DNA of 64,000 nt from Saccharum officinarum (lineage: Eukaryota > Streptophyta > Magnoliopsida > Poales > Poaceae). Numbering within the stretch: the first letter of the stretch is position 1; each line of letters begins with the position of its first letter. The DNA lies in assembly GCA_020631735.1 (NCBI GenBank), contig CM036160.1, positions 114,248,680 to 114,312,679 of the forward strand, written 5' to 3'. The position numbers were made by a program, and so were the translations under genes. Below the pieces are notes generated by a model, which did no database searches, had not been told where the DNA came from, and saw nothing but the letters and a program-made list of their open reading frames with translations. Shown here piece after piece: positions 1-10,672 of this stretch.

Positions 1-331
1 TACATATACACACCCTGCCCTGTATAAATGTACGCATACACACTCTATTCCTATGAGCACTTTTGAGAGACCGACAAAACCGTGAACCAAAGATCTTTAG
101 ATTTGGAAACGAAGTCACCATATTGGTATGCTGTTGACGGACACGTCACATACCACTGAAAGAACAACGTCACTTGAGCATGTATACTAGGAAATTGCAT
201 GGCAAAATATTATTTTCTAAAGCATGGATTTTTAGATGCTTTGTTAAGAAGATTGCTTTTTAATATTATCAGTATGCTGCTATGCCAGTTAGCGCGTTAG
301 CACGGAGTAATTAGTGAAGATTGACTTCTAA

Positions 332-504
332 GGCCGGTCTTAATGAAAGTTTTATAGCTCTGTTTCCAAGACTCTCTGTTATTGGAAACAGTGTAAACAA
401 GTTTAACTCATTTCATCCTATTAAACTATTTTCATCTCTCTCTTCATTTAAACTATGCAACATCAGCTTATTTAATGCGCATAAAACTTCCATTGCGACT
501 GGCC
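332..504. repeat. Tourist-like MITE
   Basis: A 173-bp element with terminal inverted repeats GGCCGGTCTTAATG and, read inward from the right, GGCCAGTCGCAATG (11 of 14 match). It is flanked by the trinucleotide TAA on both sides (329-331 and 505-507), as expected for a PIF/Harbinger (Tourist) target duplication. It has no coding capacity. A short open frame inside it is not a gene. Confidence 0.6.
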
Positions 505-1120
505 TAATCCTTTGAACTGGTTTTGAATACATTAATTTGTTATGGTGTCAATACAATATTTTTAAGATCTATTTGAAAATTTATAATTTTTGAAGATCCG
601 TAAGTTCTTTGTTTTTTATTGATAAAAAAGATTCAGACAGAAAAAAAAAGCCATGCAAGAATTGAGATAGCGTTCTGAAGTTTTTCAGGTGTATGGATCC
701 TTCGGCTAAAGTTTAGCCCGGATCAAATCGAATGTTTAGATATCAATTAGGGAGATTTAAGATAAGCTAATTATAAGACTAGTTCCATAAACCATGACTA
801 ATTGTGTCTGTCGTTCAATCATTAGCATATTTTATCTGTATATGTATGGAGGTTCAGCACTTCTAAGACTACCTGCAGTGGATACTCTAAAGTTTTAGAC
901 TGAGTGCACCGGCGTCCGGTATCACCTACTGGAGGATCACATGCCGTAAAAATCAGTCGCAGCGGAGGCCGGTATCATCTACTGTAAAATCTCTGATCCG
1001 CTCTGATCCGCTATAGATAGAGGAGGTACCGGAGTCCGGTACCGCGCGCGCCAGCGAGAGCATGAGCACAAGCAGAGAGAGAGTGTCTAGAAGAGCGTGT
1101 CCAACTTTTTTTTCATATAA

Positions 1121-1350
1121 AAAATGTTATAACTCACAAACTAAAACACCAAATTAAATTCCGATTGCACCATTAAATTCGTTTCAATAAATTCTTCAAA
1201 ATAAGATCTCACATAGATATATTTAGATAAAATAACGAGTGGGCCCTACAGTGGATAGAGGATGATATAGAGGATGGATGGGTGCGGGAGAATTGAGTAT
1301 AGATGAGAGAATCTTGCTGACTAGGACATATAGAGGATGAATATAGAGGA
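1121..1350. repeat. Direct repeat, copy 1 (partner 1512-1750)
   Basis: About 230 bp, AT-rich, beginning with AAAATGTTATAACTCACAAA. It recurs about 390 bp downstream with scattered substitutions. Both copies contain reiterated TAGAGGATG/GGATGAATATAGAG motifs. Probably part of a DNA transposon or of a local tandem duplication; the family was not recognised. Confidence 0.7.
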
Positions 1351-1511
1351 CCATGAGTGCGGATAGCCTTAGAGTATGAATATAGAGTAAAAACTGCTGC
1401 ACTAGCTACTTTAAAACGATACTCTATTCTTTTCTCTCACTCTATATTTAGAGTAGTACAGTGCTTACTCTATAGTGTGCAGTGATGGGCCCCACTAGCT
1501 AAACAAAGGAA

Positions 1512-1750
1512 AAAATGCTATAACTCACAAACCAAAAATCCAAATTAAATTTCGATTGCACCATTAAATTCGTCTCAATAAATCCTTCAAAACTAGATCA
1601 CACATGGATATATTTAGATAAAGTGACAAGTGGATCCTACAGTGGATAGAATGGATAGAGGATGATATAGAGAATGGATGAGTGCGAGAGAATTGAGTAT
1701 AGAGGAGAGAATCTTGCTGACTAAAACGTATAGAGGATGAATATAAAGGT
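1512..1750. repeat. Direct repeat, copy 2 (partner 1121-1350)
   Basis: Second copy of the upstream repeat. It is about 9 bp longer because a GGATAGA-type unit is repeated once more inside it. No genes are visible in or around it. Confidence 0.7.
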
Positions 1751-1764
1751 CAACATGTCGGCCA

Positions 1765-1945
1765 TACAGTAGCCGACAAGAGCTAGCACACCTTACGTCC
1801 CAAACAGATTGGCTTCCTGTCCTATGTGGATATACAAATCGGCACTGAGGAAGCCGACAGCTTCACTGAGGAAGCCGACAGCTTCTACTCGGCGCTGAGA
1901 ACGCCGATAGGCCTCTTATCGGCACCCAGGAAGCCGATATCCGTC
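1765..1945. repeat. GCCGAC/GCCGAT reiterated tract
   Basis: A short stretch where GCCGACA, GCCGATA and their complements (GTCGGC, ATCGGC) recur roughly every 20-30 bp, including a local duplication of CACTGAGGAAGCCGACAGCTT. Such reiterated motifs are typical of the subterminal region of plant DNA transposons. No terminal inverted repeat was found, so the assignment is tentative. Confidence 0.4.
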
Positions 1946-2044
1946 TATATCTGCAGTTTAGGTATTCTGCCATCTAGTTTTACAATTTTCTATAAAAAAT
2001 AATATTATTCCAAAAAAAATCCTACTGAATCAGAGGATAAAGAG

Positions 2045-2599
2045 TTGAGCTTCTTAGCTGTGCTGCTGTTGTGCACGTTATTCTATTCACGCCTGATTCA
2101 TTGTTCTTACACTAGCAAGCTAAGCACAGTAGAGTTTACACTTGGACATCTTGTTTCCTCCGTAGAGGCTACGATTTTTGTGCGACTCATTCGTGGGTCA
2201 TGGCCGGATGGTTTTCGCTGTGAATTTTCTGCCTTTGTCTGTTGCAAGAATATTGACCCCAACAAGAATAATGCAGCAGCTGATATTGATCGTGAGAAAA
2301 TTGTCCTGTTTAATTCTAGAGGTGAGAAAGGGATTGTTGATAATGATGGCAACATTAAGCTTTCAAGGCGCGTTGTTTCTGTTGAAACTACGGGAGAGCT
2401 TAAGGTTTCTCTCAAGGCATGGAAAGTTGATAGTGATGCCGTGGAAAAAGAGGAGGTTTTCACACCTTCAAGAGCAGGTCTAAGCTACCGAGAGATACAC
2501 ATTGGTCTCTGTGCAATGGAGGCAGCCCTGTTACCACTAGGACAGTATTGTAGCCGCTGTGCAGGAAGTGGTATCTCATATCAAGTTACAATTCTGTAA
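2045..2599 (+). pseudogene. DUF6598-type grass protein, 3' exon fragment
   Basis: The frame is open from 2045 but has no ATG at its start. From about 2115 the translation reads VEFTLGHLVSSVEATIFVRLIRGSWPDG..., followed by IDREKIVLFNSRGEKG and IKLSRRVVSVETTGELKVSLKAW. I recognise this from memory as the C-terminal half of the grass-expanded DUF6598 family. Its function is unknown. Family members usually have an N-terminal half with a conserved start, which is not found upstream here. The end (CAMEAALLPLGQYC...) departs from the usual ME(V/A)xVAWSL-like ending as I remember it, which suggests a shifted or rearranged 3' end. Most likely an orphan exon or pseudogene; an intact gene with an upstream exon outside recognisable homology is possible. 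Confidence 0.55.
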
Positions 2600-2884
2600 A
2601 GGCCTGTTTGATAGCCCCATGGCTTGTATAAGCTGGCTTTTGTGTCATGAGTTCTTGATCTATGTGAGAAGATCATCCTTCTTAAAAAATGCCCGAGGGC
2701 CGTTATATCCTCGGCAGATTGAGTTTTTTTTTAGTAGTAGTAGTAGTATATGATAAAATCTCATGCATACTGGATGCCAAAATAAACCGGAATGGCTTAA
2801 TTTAGCTTATTTTGGCATCAAGGATGTCCCATGACACATTATAAATCAAATTTATATAATCTACGAGGCAAACTACGTGGAAGC

Positions 2885-3333
2885 CAAGGTAATAAATAGC
2901 GGCGGTAGCGGCCGCAATTGCACCCGCAATAGCGGTAGCGGTCCATTGCCGCTACCGCTATGAGGTAGCGCTCTAAACTTTGCATCCTGGAACTTTGCGG
3001 CCGCAATTCCGAATAGCGGGCCGATATTGCGGCCGCAATTGCGCGTAGCAGGCCGCAATAGCATGGAAGCAAATATCCCTAATTAGTCCAACCCACTATG
3101 ACTGACATCACAAATTCAAATACTCACGCATCGGCTATGGAACTTAAAATTATTCATGATATATGCACTTAAAATTATTTATACTCATTATTCATGATAT
3201 ATGTACTTAAAATTATATGGAAATATCGGGTGCCGCTATTGGAACTTATCGTCCGCAATATCGCCCGCTATCCGCAATCCGCTACCTCGACGCTAATCCG
3301 CTACCAACCCGCTATACGCTATTTAGTACCTTG
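2885..3333. mobile_element. hAT-superfamily MITE with 8-bp TSD
   Basis: A 449-bp non-autonomous element. It starts CAAGGTAATAAATAGCG and its right end, reverse-complemented, starts CAAGGTACTAAATAGCG. It is flanked by a perfect 8-bp target duplication GTGGAAGC (2877-2884 and 3334-3341). The interior is filled with GCGGTAGCGG and GCGGCCGCAATTGC motifs in both orientations, as in hAT subterminal repeats. No transposase is encoded. Confidence 0.88.
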
Positions 3334-3841
3334 GTGGAAGCTGAAAGCGATACGTGAGGTATATGTAACATTATGAGGGAGCCGATTGGTTCTGCAGATC
3401 CTGAATTCCTGATGGTTATACAGCTTTTGAAGTCGTATGTTTAGCAACTATCTGTCACTCGTCTCTTGAATCTACTGCCTATATATTGGGTTGTGTTTGC
3501 TGTATTATCTGCCAATGCAGACAATATGGGGTAGATCCAAAACTACTGTGAGATGAGAATATTTCTTCCACTGCTACCTCCTGGGACATGTTCCTTGGTC
3601 GCTGGCTCCCACATAGAGCATGTAGGAGTATACTGCTACCACACAGGCTTCGAAATTGCATCCTTTATATATGTTATCTTCATGTGTGAAATAAATGTAG
3701 AGTATTCTCCCACACACAAATAAATCCATCGGAGAAGCTGAGTTTTTTTTAGACACACCGCCGAGAAAGCCCAGCAGCTAGCTCCCTGCACCCGGCCCAC
3801 TCGCTCCTACGTACAGGGTCAGTGTCAGGTTGGAGAATTAA

Positions 3842-4103
3842 CTTGTTGAGGAGAACGCTAGGCGCATCAACGAGTTCAACAAGAGGGAGGACGAGCCGTA
3901 CAAGCTTGGCCTCAACCAGTTCTCCGACTAGTCAGCCTTCTTGCTGCCCAAAGACGCTGGCAACGTCAGCCTCAGCAGTGGCATGACCGACGACGATAAG
4001 CTGCTGGCCTCCGCCGCCGGCAAGGTGCCGGCCAAGTGGGACTGGAGACGCCACGGAGCTGTCACTCGAGTGAAGAACCAAAGAAACTGCGGTGCGTGCG
4101 TGC
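3842..4103 (+). pseudogene. Papain-like cysteine protease remnant (copy A)
   Basis: The translation matches the inhibitor prodomain (ENARRINEFNKRE, LGLNQFSD) and the start of the mature enzyme (VPAKWDWRRHGAVT, VKNQRNCG) of the better preserved copy at 5714. Relative to that copy there is a deletion just after FSD, which also leaves a TAG stop (about 3929). The signal peptide, the start codon and everything after the first intron donor (GTGCGTGCG) are absent. The catalytic Cys, His and Asn exons are not found within the next 1.5 kb. A dead gene fragment. Confidence 0.85.
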
Positions 4104-5630
4104 GTGCGTGTGTGTGTGTAGAGTTTCCATGCATGTTCTGGCTTTTTATATATACGTATAGTTTCCCCGTCTCTGAAAACCAGTTTCTAATTGTCTCTGA
4201 AAATCTTGGACGTATCTTGTAAGTTCTTGCAGCATCCTTTTTGTGACATACGGACATCATGAATCTATATTTTAACTTTTAATTTTGAATCTAGTTTAAC
4301 ACATTGAAAATAATAACATTATACAATAATGCAGGGAATTTAGATTGTTCATTTTAATATTTTTTCTATTTTCAACGTGTTAAATAAGACAAAACATAGC
4401 TGTATTTTCTGCACTCATCTCATGTTATCTCTTCGGTGGATGAAACTGTTGGACATATATGTGATTTACTGCACAATTCTGACGACTTTTGGATATATAT
4501 GTTAAACATTTTAAATAAATAAAACATCATATCTATAGATTTTGTATTTCTCAAGCACACACATATATAACTTTACATGCAGTTAACCTAACAAAACTGG
4601 TTTTGAGATTTTATGATTTTTCTATATTTACTTTGATTTCTGTAAACTCCTGTAGAAATGCTACAAAACTTGTTAGCTTGCACTGTAACCTTGAAGTTCA
4701 TTCTTTGGTATAGTACCATTAGTACCAATCGTCCGCCGATAAGCAGTAATCATCTTCCAGGACACCAATCAAGAAGTCATCCTCGGAGTATATGTTTATA
4801 TTTAACGAATAAAATAATCATGGCGTGTATACACATGGCCGCCGGTGTACCTAGTCTATTTCACCACCTCAGAGTATGTCCTGCAGTTTCTCCATATGAC
4901 CTCTCTCGTTCCCATAAAACTATTAATCAAGGAGGTTAAATTATTTTCTTTGCTCCAACAGCACTCCAATAGCCTCTCATTTTCTTGTTGGCCTCCTAAA
5001 GAACTCATCTTCTATATCATTCTATTGGAGATAAAATTATTGATGAGTTGCTAGATGGCTCTCTGAGACCGTTATTATCTCTAGCAGTCTAGCTAGATAT
5101 ATAGCAACTCCAAGAGTTCATTTAAAGAGAGATGTCAAATTACATGATTTTAGCCATTATCTATCTAAAATAAAAAACACACCAAAATAAAAAGTAAAAC
5201 ACTCCAACAAGCTTTTGTAAATATTTCCTTGTTCATAATTAAAACTGACACGTAATCTCGTTTTCTTCGATATCAGATTCGTCAAGTCGCACGTCGCACG
5301 GGGAGAGAGGACGTACCGGGCGGAGGACAGTGGAGAGGAAAAAAAGCACGGGAGAGGTCTGACAGACATTCTATTATTAATTATTGGAGACTCAGTTACG
5401 TACGTACGCATGATGTACCAAAACAGGGCCAAGCGTTGGCGATGTATACAAGGCATCCAACGACATTTTGTTATGCAAAATTCGTGCACTGTGATTTAAA
5501 TTTCCATCCATGTTGACTAATACAGTACTTCATTGACTATCTAGAGAACGCCACTCCACGTACGTACTGTTATCTGTCATGAGGTTTTTTAGCATTCGCT
5601 GGTTTTCAATCTCTAACGACGGATCGGAGC
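4104..5630. other. Intergenic, AT-rich, no gene seen
   Basis: No credible exon. It contains decayed transposon-like sequence: a segment around 4930-5210 with CTCCAACA/CTCCAATAG motifs typical of grass MITEs, and simple AT-rich DNA. Confidence 0.5.
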
Positions 5631-5632
5631 TC

Positions 5633-5640
5633 TATAAATA
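5633..5640 (+). promoter_or_regulatory. TATA box of cysteine protease copy B
   Basis: TATAAATA lies 74 bp upstream of the ATG at 5714, a normal plant promoter spacing that predicts a leader of about 45 nt. Part of the leader (ACATAGTAGCCAC, AATATACATAG) is also conserved upstream of copy C at 8.1 kb. Confidence 0.7.
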
Positions 5641-5713
5641 GACGCATGCACAAACATAGTAGCCACACAACACAAGCAATATACATAGCCAGTGGATCAG
5701 GGAGACGACGATC

Positions 5714-6205
5714 ATGATGAAGGTGCCGAGGATGGGAGGGGTTGTGTTGGCAGCAGCAGTGCTGCTGGCTGCAGCGGTGGCCCTGGCGGCGGCAGAACTC
5801 GTGCCGGTGACGGACAAGGACCTGGAGTCGGACGCCAGCCTGTGGAGCCTATACCAGAGGTGGCTCAGCGCTTACAATGGGTCGCTGGACCTCGTGGAGA
5901 AGCCGAGCAGGTTCGACACGTTCAAGGAGAACGCTAGGCACATCAACGAGTTCAACAAGAGGGAGGACGAGCCGTACAAACTCGGCCTCTACCTGTTCTC
6001 CGACTTGACCGAGAAGGAGTTCAACAGCGGCATGTACACCGGAGCCTTGCTGCCCAAAGACGCTGTCAACGTCAGCCTCAGCAGTGGCATGAACGACGAC
6101 GATAAGCTGCTGGCCTCCGCCGACGGCAAGGTGCCGGCCAAGTGGGACTGGAGACGCCACGGAGCTGTCACTCCAGTGAAGAACCAAAGAAACTGCGGTG
6201 CGTGC

Positions 6206-6269
<64 letters not shown>

Positions 6270-6873
6270 TCCATGCATGTTCTAGCTTTTTATATATACG
6301 TATATATAACTTTTGCTACGCATGCTTTAATTTATAAATACGTGCTATATCTAAATATCAACTTACAATTTAACGAGAGAACTATTCCGACGTGTATATA
6401 TATGTTAAAAACCTGTGGTGTATGCATGCATGCAGGGAGCTGTTGGGCTTTCTCGATGGTGGGTGCTCATCAACGCAATCAAGCAAGGGAACTCATGACA
6501 CTGTCGGAGCAAGAGGTGGTCGACTGCTCCGGCATTCGATCACGCCATCAAGCCCGGGCTGGCCTTAGACCAGCACGGAATCCTCCGTACTACCCCGCGT
6601 ACGTTGCCGAGAAGAAGATGTGCAGATTCAACCCGGTGCGTGCATGCCCGGCCCGGCTGCAGAGGAAGCCTGTGGTGAAGATCAACGGCAAGAGAATGAT
6701 GAGAGACACCACCGAGGCGGAGCTGCTGTGTCGCGTGTACAGTAAGGGTGTCTTCACGGGGCCTTGCGGGACGCGTCTAAATCACGCGCTCCTGGTCGTG
6801 GGCTACGGAACTACGGCGAACGGTGTCGACTACTGGATCGTTAAGTAAGAACTCGTGGGGCAAGGACAAGTAA
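5714..6873 (+). pseudogene. Papain-like cysteine protease pseudogene (copy B)
   Basis: Exon 1 (5714-6197) encodes a signal peptide (MMKVPRMGGVVLAAAVLLAA), an I29 inhibitor prodomain and the mature start VPAKWDWRRHGAVTPVKNQRNCG. After an intron (6198-6435), exon 2 restores the active-site motif CG-SCWAF, so the catalytic Cys is present. The catalytic His is kept (LNHALLVVGYG). Two lesions inactivate it. A deletion after VVDCSG removes the following Cys-rich segment and shifts the frame until PPYYPAYVAEKK. A 4-bp duplication (TAAG at 6842-6845 and 6846-6849) then places a stop directly before the catalytic Asn codon of NSWG. The usual C-terminal 40 or so residues are also missing. The promoter looks intact, so a transcript is possible. 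Confidence 0.85.
6201..6266. repeat. Compound microsatellite (TG)n(TA)n
   Basis: GTGC/GTGT repeats followed by about 14 TA units, inside the intron of the cysteine protease pseudogene. The tract is shorter and lacks the TA run in copy A, so it expanded after the copies separated. Likely polymorphic. Confidence 0.95.
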
Positions 6874-6879
6874 TTGATC

Positions 6880-7498
6880 GGCCCTGCCCGGTGCCCGCCG
6901 CCGCCTGTGGCTAGCTCCTGGGACCTACCTACTAGTACTACCCAGATGCTTAAACTACGTGCATGATGATGCGTAGGTGTACACGGACTTATCTACGCAT
7001 ACATATAATAAAATAAAAATCTACTTCCTCCTTTTTTTTGTCTTATTATCGGATGTGTCGTTGCGAAACATCATAAAAGAACGTCGCGTTTAATTTGTGT
7101 CTGAGCTCCCTCTTTGGCGGGAGAGAAAGTGAAATTAATATAAGGACGTTGCATGCACATTTTGCACATGTAACACAAGGTTTTATTTAAAAAAAACTCG
7201 ACTCGAACCCCGGCTTTTGTCAGCGAGGGGATTGTTTCTAACAACGTGCCATGAGCTACCAACTCGTAGGCATAAGCAAACCCGTTTAAATTTGCTCCCA
7301 TGAGAAGTCAAATCCAAAACCTAAGATGTTTCTCAAGCTCTTGTAACCACTAGACTACAAGCCCTTTCGCTAATGCAGCGAATTTAAATCTTGTTTCATA
7401 CACGGTGGGCCAAGGTAGGGAAATCTTGTTTCATACACGGTGGGCCAAGGTAGGGAAGGCAGGCAGGTAGAGTGATCATCTGGCATGCGAGGGAGAAT
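6880..7498. other. Intergenic, no gene seen
   Basis: No exon-like sequence. Positions 7387-7456 contain a direct repeat of ATCTTGTTTCATACACGG-type sequence with a period of about 41 bp. The rest is unclassified. Confidence 0.5.
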
Positions 7499-7501
7499 TA
7501 A

Positions 7502-7597
7502 GGGTCTGTTTGGAATTAATTCCGCAAACAGGTGCAGCTCTATAAACTCTGTTCACGAAAAAAATATAAAGTTTGTGGAGCAATTCCAAATAAACCC
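7502..7597. repeat. Tourist-like MITE, 96 bp
   Basis: Terminal inverted repeats GGGTCTGTTTGGAATT (left) and GGGTTTATTTGGAATT (right, reverse complement) with TAA target duplications at 7499-7501 and 7598-7600. It is non-coding. Confidence 0.8.
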
Positions 7598-7921
7598 TAA
7601 GAAAGAATTAACTCACTTGGTCTCACACAAGATTACATTGTTTTTAACCATCTTCTTGGTATGTCATCCATCGGATGCAAATACGATATATAAATAAAAA
7701 CAAAGGGGTAGTAAATAAGAACGAAGGGAGTATATAAATAAATAAACAAGTAAGCAGCAATCGAATAAATAATTAGTCAGACGTTTGTAGGCATTGCCGA
7801 GTGCCGATAGAAGTGTACACCTAGTAGGTAGCAGGATGAAAACGCCAAAACGGAGGGAGTAGGAGGAAAGGAGGTCCCACGTGCATTAGCCATGTCTCTG
7901 CCGAACGATGTGTCGGTTATA

Positions 7922-8040
7922 CGCCCTGTTCGCTTGGCTGATAAGTCATAGCTCAAAGTATTGTTCGCTGATTTGTTGTGAGAGAAAAACACTACTGAAT
8001 GACTGATTGATTTGGTTGATAAGCTCAAGCGAACAGGGCC
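7922..8040. repeat. MITE, GGCCCTGTTCGCTTG family
   Basis: Perfect 14-bp inverted ends GCCCTGTTCGCTTG, with the internal motif GTGAGAGAAAAACACT shared with related copies at 12,331, 37,589 and 52,304. It is non-coding. The target duplication is unclear at this copy. Confidence 0.75.
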
Positions 8041-8109
8041 TAGTTCATAGCATCGAGTTAAGTTGGCATATGTAAATATTTCTTTAATTTTGAGCATCAA
8101 TTGTATTGT

Positions 8110-8535
8110 GGCTAGTCTAAATAATAGACACGTACCTAACATAGTAGCCACCCAATATACATAGTCAACCGATATAAGCGGTAGCATATACAGGAAGATG
8201 ATGAAGGTGCAGAAGAAGATGGGGTTGCGTTGGCAGCAGCAGCAACAATGCTGGCTGCAATGGTGACCGTGGCGGCAGGAGGTGTCCCGTTGACGGACAA
8301 GGACCTGGAGTCCTGGAGTCGGAGGAGAGCAGCATGAGGAACCTAGCTATACACCTATATATACGAGAGGTGGCTCGCAGGCTCGGCGTGTGTACACGGC
8401 GATGTCGCAGGACGATGATCTCGCCGAGAAGGAGAGGACGACGTTCGAGGTGTTCAAGGTGAACGCTAGGTACAAGGAGGGCGTGACGTACAAGCTCGGT
8501 GGCCTCAACATGTTCGCCGACTTCCCTGTACCAAA
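8110..8535 (+). pseudogene. Cysteine protease remnant (copy C)
   Basis: Homology to copy B starts in the promoter/leader (ACATAGTAGCCAC..., about 8140) and runs through the start (ATGATGAAGGTGC, 8199), signal peptide and prodomain (TTCAAGGTGAACGCTAGG, TACAAGCTCGG, GCCGACTT). The frame is broken repeatedly: a stop after about 22 codons, a duplicated CTGGAGTC, and indels around 8330-8400. Homology stops near 8525. No catalytic exon follows. The most decayed of the three copies. Confidence 0.8.
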
Positions 8536-8766
8536 ACTGGACATCTGGATTTTGTAGTCTTCTTATATAGATTCTCATGTGCCTTATTATGGTCGTGTGT
8601 CGGTTCTAAAATGAAATTCAATATGCCTTTGGTCGCAGATTCGGATCAATTTTTAAGATGAAACGACATGTATATGAATGGTGAGATCCATCATTGCTAT
8701 TTCTAGAACGAGTAGAACCTCTCATCTCACACATACTCCGTAATAAGTTAACACAATAACATATAG

Positions 8767-9084
8767 CTGGGGGTTCAAAAGATTTGGCTTGAAACTGATT
8801 GCCAAGAGGTCATAAGGCTTTGGACGGCAGATGATAACCAACGGTCCAGCATTGGCACTATTCTAAAGGAGATTAGGGAGCTTAGTTTGCTTTTCCAAGA
8901 GTTTAATTTTTCCTTTGTCGCTCGTTCTTATAATGAGATAGCGCATACACTAGCTAAACAGGTCACAGGCGAAATACGAGTCGGGTGGTGGTCTTATGCC
9001 CCGGCCTGTGTCTCGAACCTGCTGATCTCAGATTGTAATGCTGCTCCCTCTTAATAGATGAATCTCCTTGATCGAAAAAAACAA
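8767..9084 (+). mobile_element. LINE-type RNase H domain remnant
   Basis: The frame from 8767 reads ...KIWLETDCQEVIRLW..., then SYNEIAHTLAKQ, and ends ISDCNAAPS before a stop at 9052-9054. This is the C-terminal RNase H (RVT_3) domain found at the end of plant non-LTR retrotransposon polyproteins. The segment LETDC...LW carries a conserved acidic residue. Shortly after the stop comes CTTGATCGAAAAAAAC, a typical LINE 3' end with a poly(A) tract (about 9074-9084). The element is 5'-truncated; the reverse transcriptase and endonuclease parts are missing. Confidence 0.75.
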
Positions 9085-9366
9085 ACGGAATAGTTTGCCA
9101 AAATTCACTTGGCAAATATCATGATTTGGCAACTTGCAAAAATATATGGCAAATGAAAAAATGAACTCTCTCCAATAGTTTGCCATTTTTACTTGGTAAA
9201 TTTATAAAAGTAGACCCACAAACTACCGGTTCACAACTGCTCGCGCGCATTGTACGGCTTTCAGAGACAATTTGTTTACTTTCAAGCGTAATGAACCGTT
9301 GTACGGCTTTCAGAGACAATTTGCAGTATTTTTTTTGTCCAATCATGCTACAAGCCATGCAAACAT

Positions 9367-9600
9367 AGGTCACGTTTAGATTCTAAAAAATTTCAAACTG
9401 ATGAATAGTACTAATTTCATCTTATTTGACAAATATTGTCTAATCGTGGACCAACTAGTCTCAAAAGATTCATCTCGTGATTTCCAACTTAACTGTGTAA
9501 TTAGTAAATTTTTTACCTACATTTAGTACTCTATGCAAGCGGCTAAAAATTGATGTGGTGGAGAGAGTGAAAAAATTCTTACTTTTGATCAAGGTACTTG
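9367..9600. repeat. Degenerate MITE of the GTTTAG / 3-bp TSD family
   Basis: Contains the family landmarks TTTAGTACTCTATGCA, CAAAAGATTCATCTCGTG and TGTGTAATTAGTAAA in the usual order. The ends are degenerate, so the boundaries are approximate. Confidence 0.6.
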
Positions 9601-10330
9601 TAGGTGCAGGTCTGTCACATCAACAGGATTTGCCGGCTCCCAAAAAAAACAGGATTTTCATAATCAACATGACGAATGATGGCCAATGGCACTGTCTCCC
9701 ATCTGCACTTAACCATGCACGTCATTTTCATAATCAAATAAATCAAACACAGGATCTTTGCTGTCCCATCTGCCGGCCACCATGCAAGACAAAGAGTACG
9801 GCGACGAATCAGGTTGCAAGACAGAGAGCAGGCGGCGACGCGGAGTGGGATACGCGCGCGGAGGGATTCGATGACAACTTCAGCAAATTTTCTTGTTTTT
9901 GCTAAATTTTCGAGGATGACAACCTCATTTAGCAAATCGTTAGAGTTGCTCAGCAACTTTAAGAGCTAAACCCATAATTTAGCCAATCTTTAAAGTAGAA
10001 ACTTCCAAAAAAAAAACTCCAACAATTTTTTTAGCATGGCGAGGCAGATGGCTAGCGGTATTCGCAAAAAAAAGAAGGCATATGACTAGCGACACATGCA
10101 AGCTATATTTAGTGTGCGAGAACTCTAGGATAGATGGCTTTCTATTTTGGAAAGCCAGATACAATAGTTGTTGAACTTTCTTTTCTTTCTAAAATACTCA
10201 AATATAGATTACATAATATATATAACTCTTCTGTTGAAGTTGCTCTAAGTGTTCTATATAATAATTTTGACAAATAGCCAGAGTGCAAATTGGTACCCTG
10301 TGGGTGGCAAAATTTTTCATGCATAAAATT
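9601..10330. other. Intergenic, no gene seen
   Basis: Short frames here lack codon structure or homology. It includes repeated AGCTAAA/TTTAGC motifs around 9890-10020, probably MITE debris. Confidence 0.45.
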
Positions 10331-10331
10331 A

Positions 10332-10672
10332 GGGGGTGTTTAGTTGGTAGATGAAAGGTTTTTGCGTGTCACATCGGATGTTTAATGGGATGTCGGAAGG
10401 GGTTTTCGGATACTAATAAAAAAACTAATTACATAACTCGTCTGGAAACCGAGAGACGAATTTATTAAGCCTAATTAAGCCGGCATTAGCACATGTGTGT
10501 TACTGTAGCACTTAAGGCTAATCATGGACTAATTAGGCTTAAAAGATTCGTCTCGTGGTTTCTAACCAAACTGTGTAATTAGTTTTTTCGTCTATATTTA
10601 GTACTCCATGCATGTGTCTAAATATTTGATGTGATGGGGTGAAAATTTTTTAGGTGGAAACTAAATACTCCC
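10332..10672. repeat. Tourist-like MITE, 341 bp, TTA target duplication
   Basis: Left end GGGGGTGTTTAG and right end (reverse complement) GGGAGTATTTAG. TTA is duplicated at 10329-10331 and 10673-10675. The two internal halves are palindromic (GAGACGAAT...AAGCCTAATTA versus TAATTAGGCTTAAAAGATTCG), so the element can fold into a long hairpin. Confidence 0.82.

Noticed and set aside
7196..7300. tRNA-like B-box-like sequence (ACTCGAACCCCGG)
   Set aside because: No cloverleaf can be formed around it and no A box is found at the correct spacing. Probably repeat debris.
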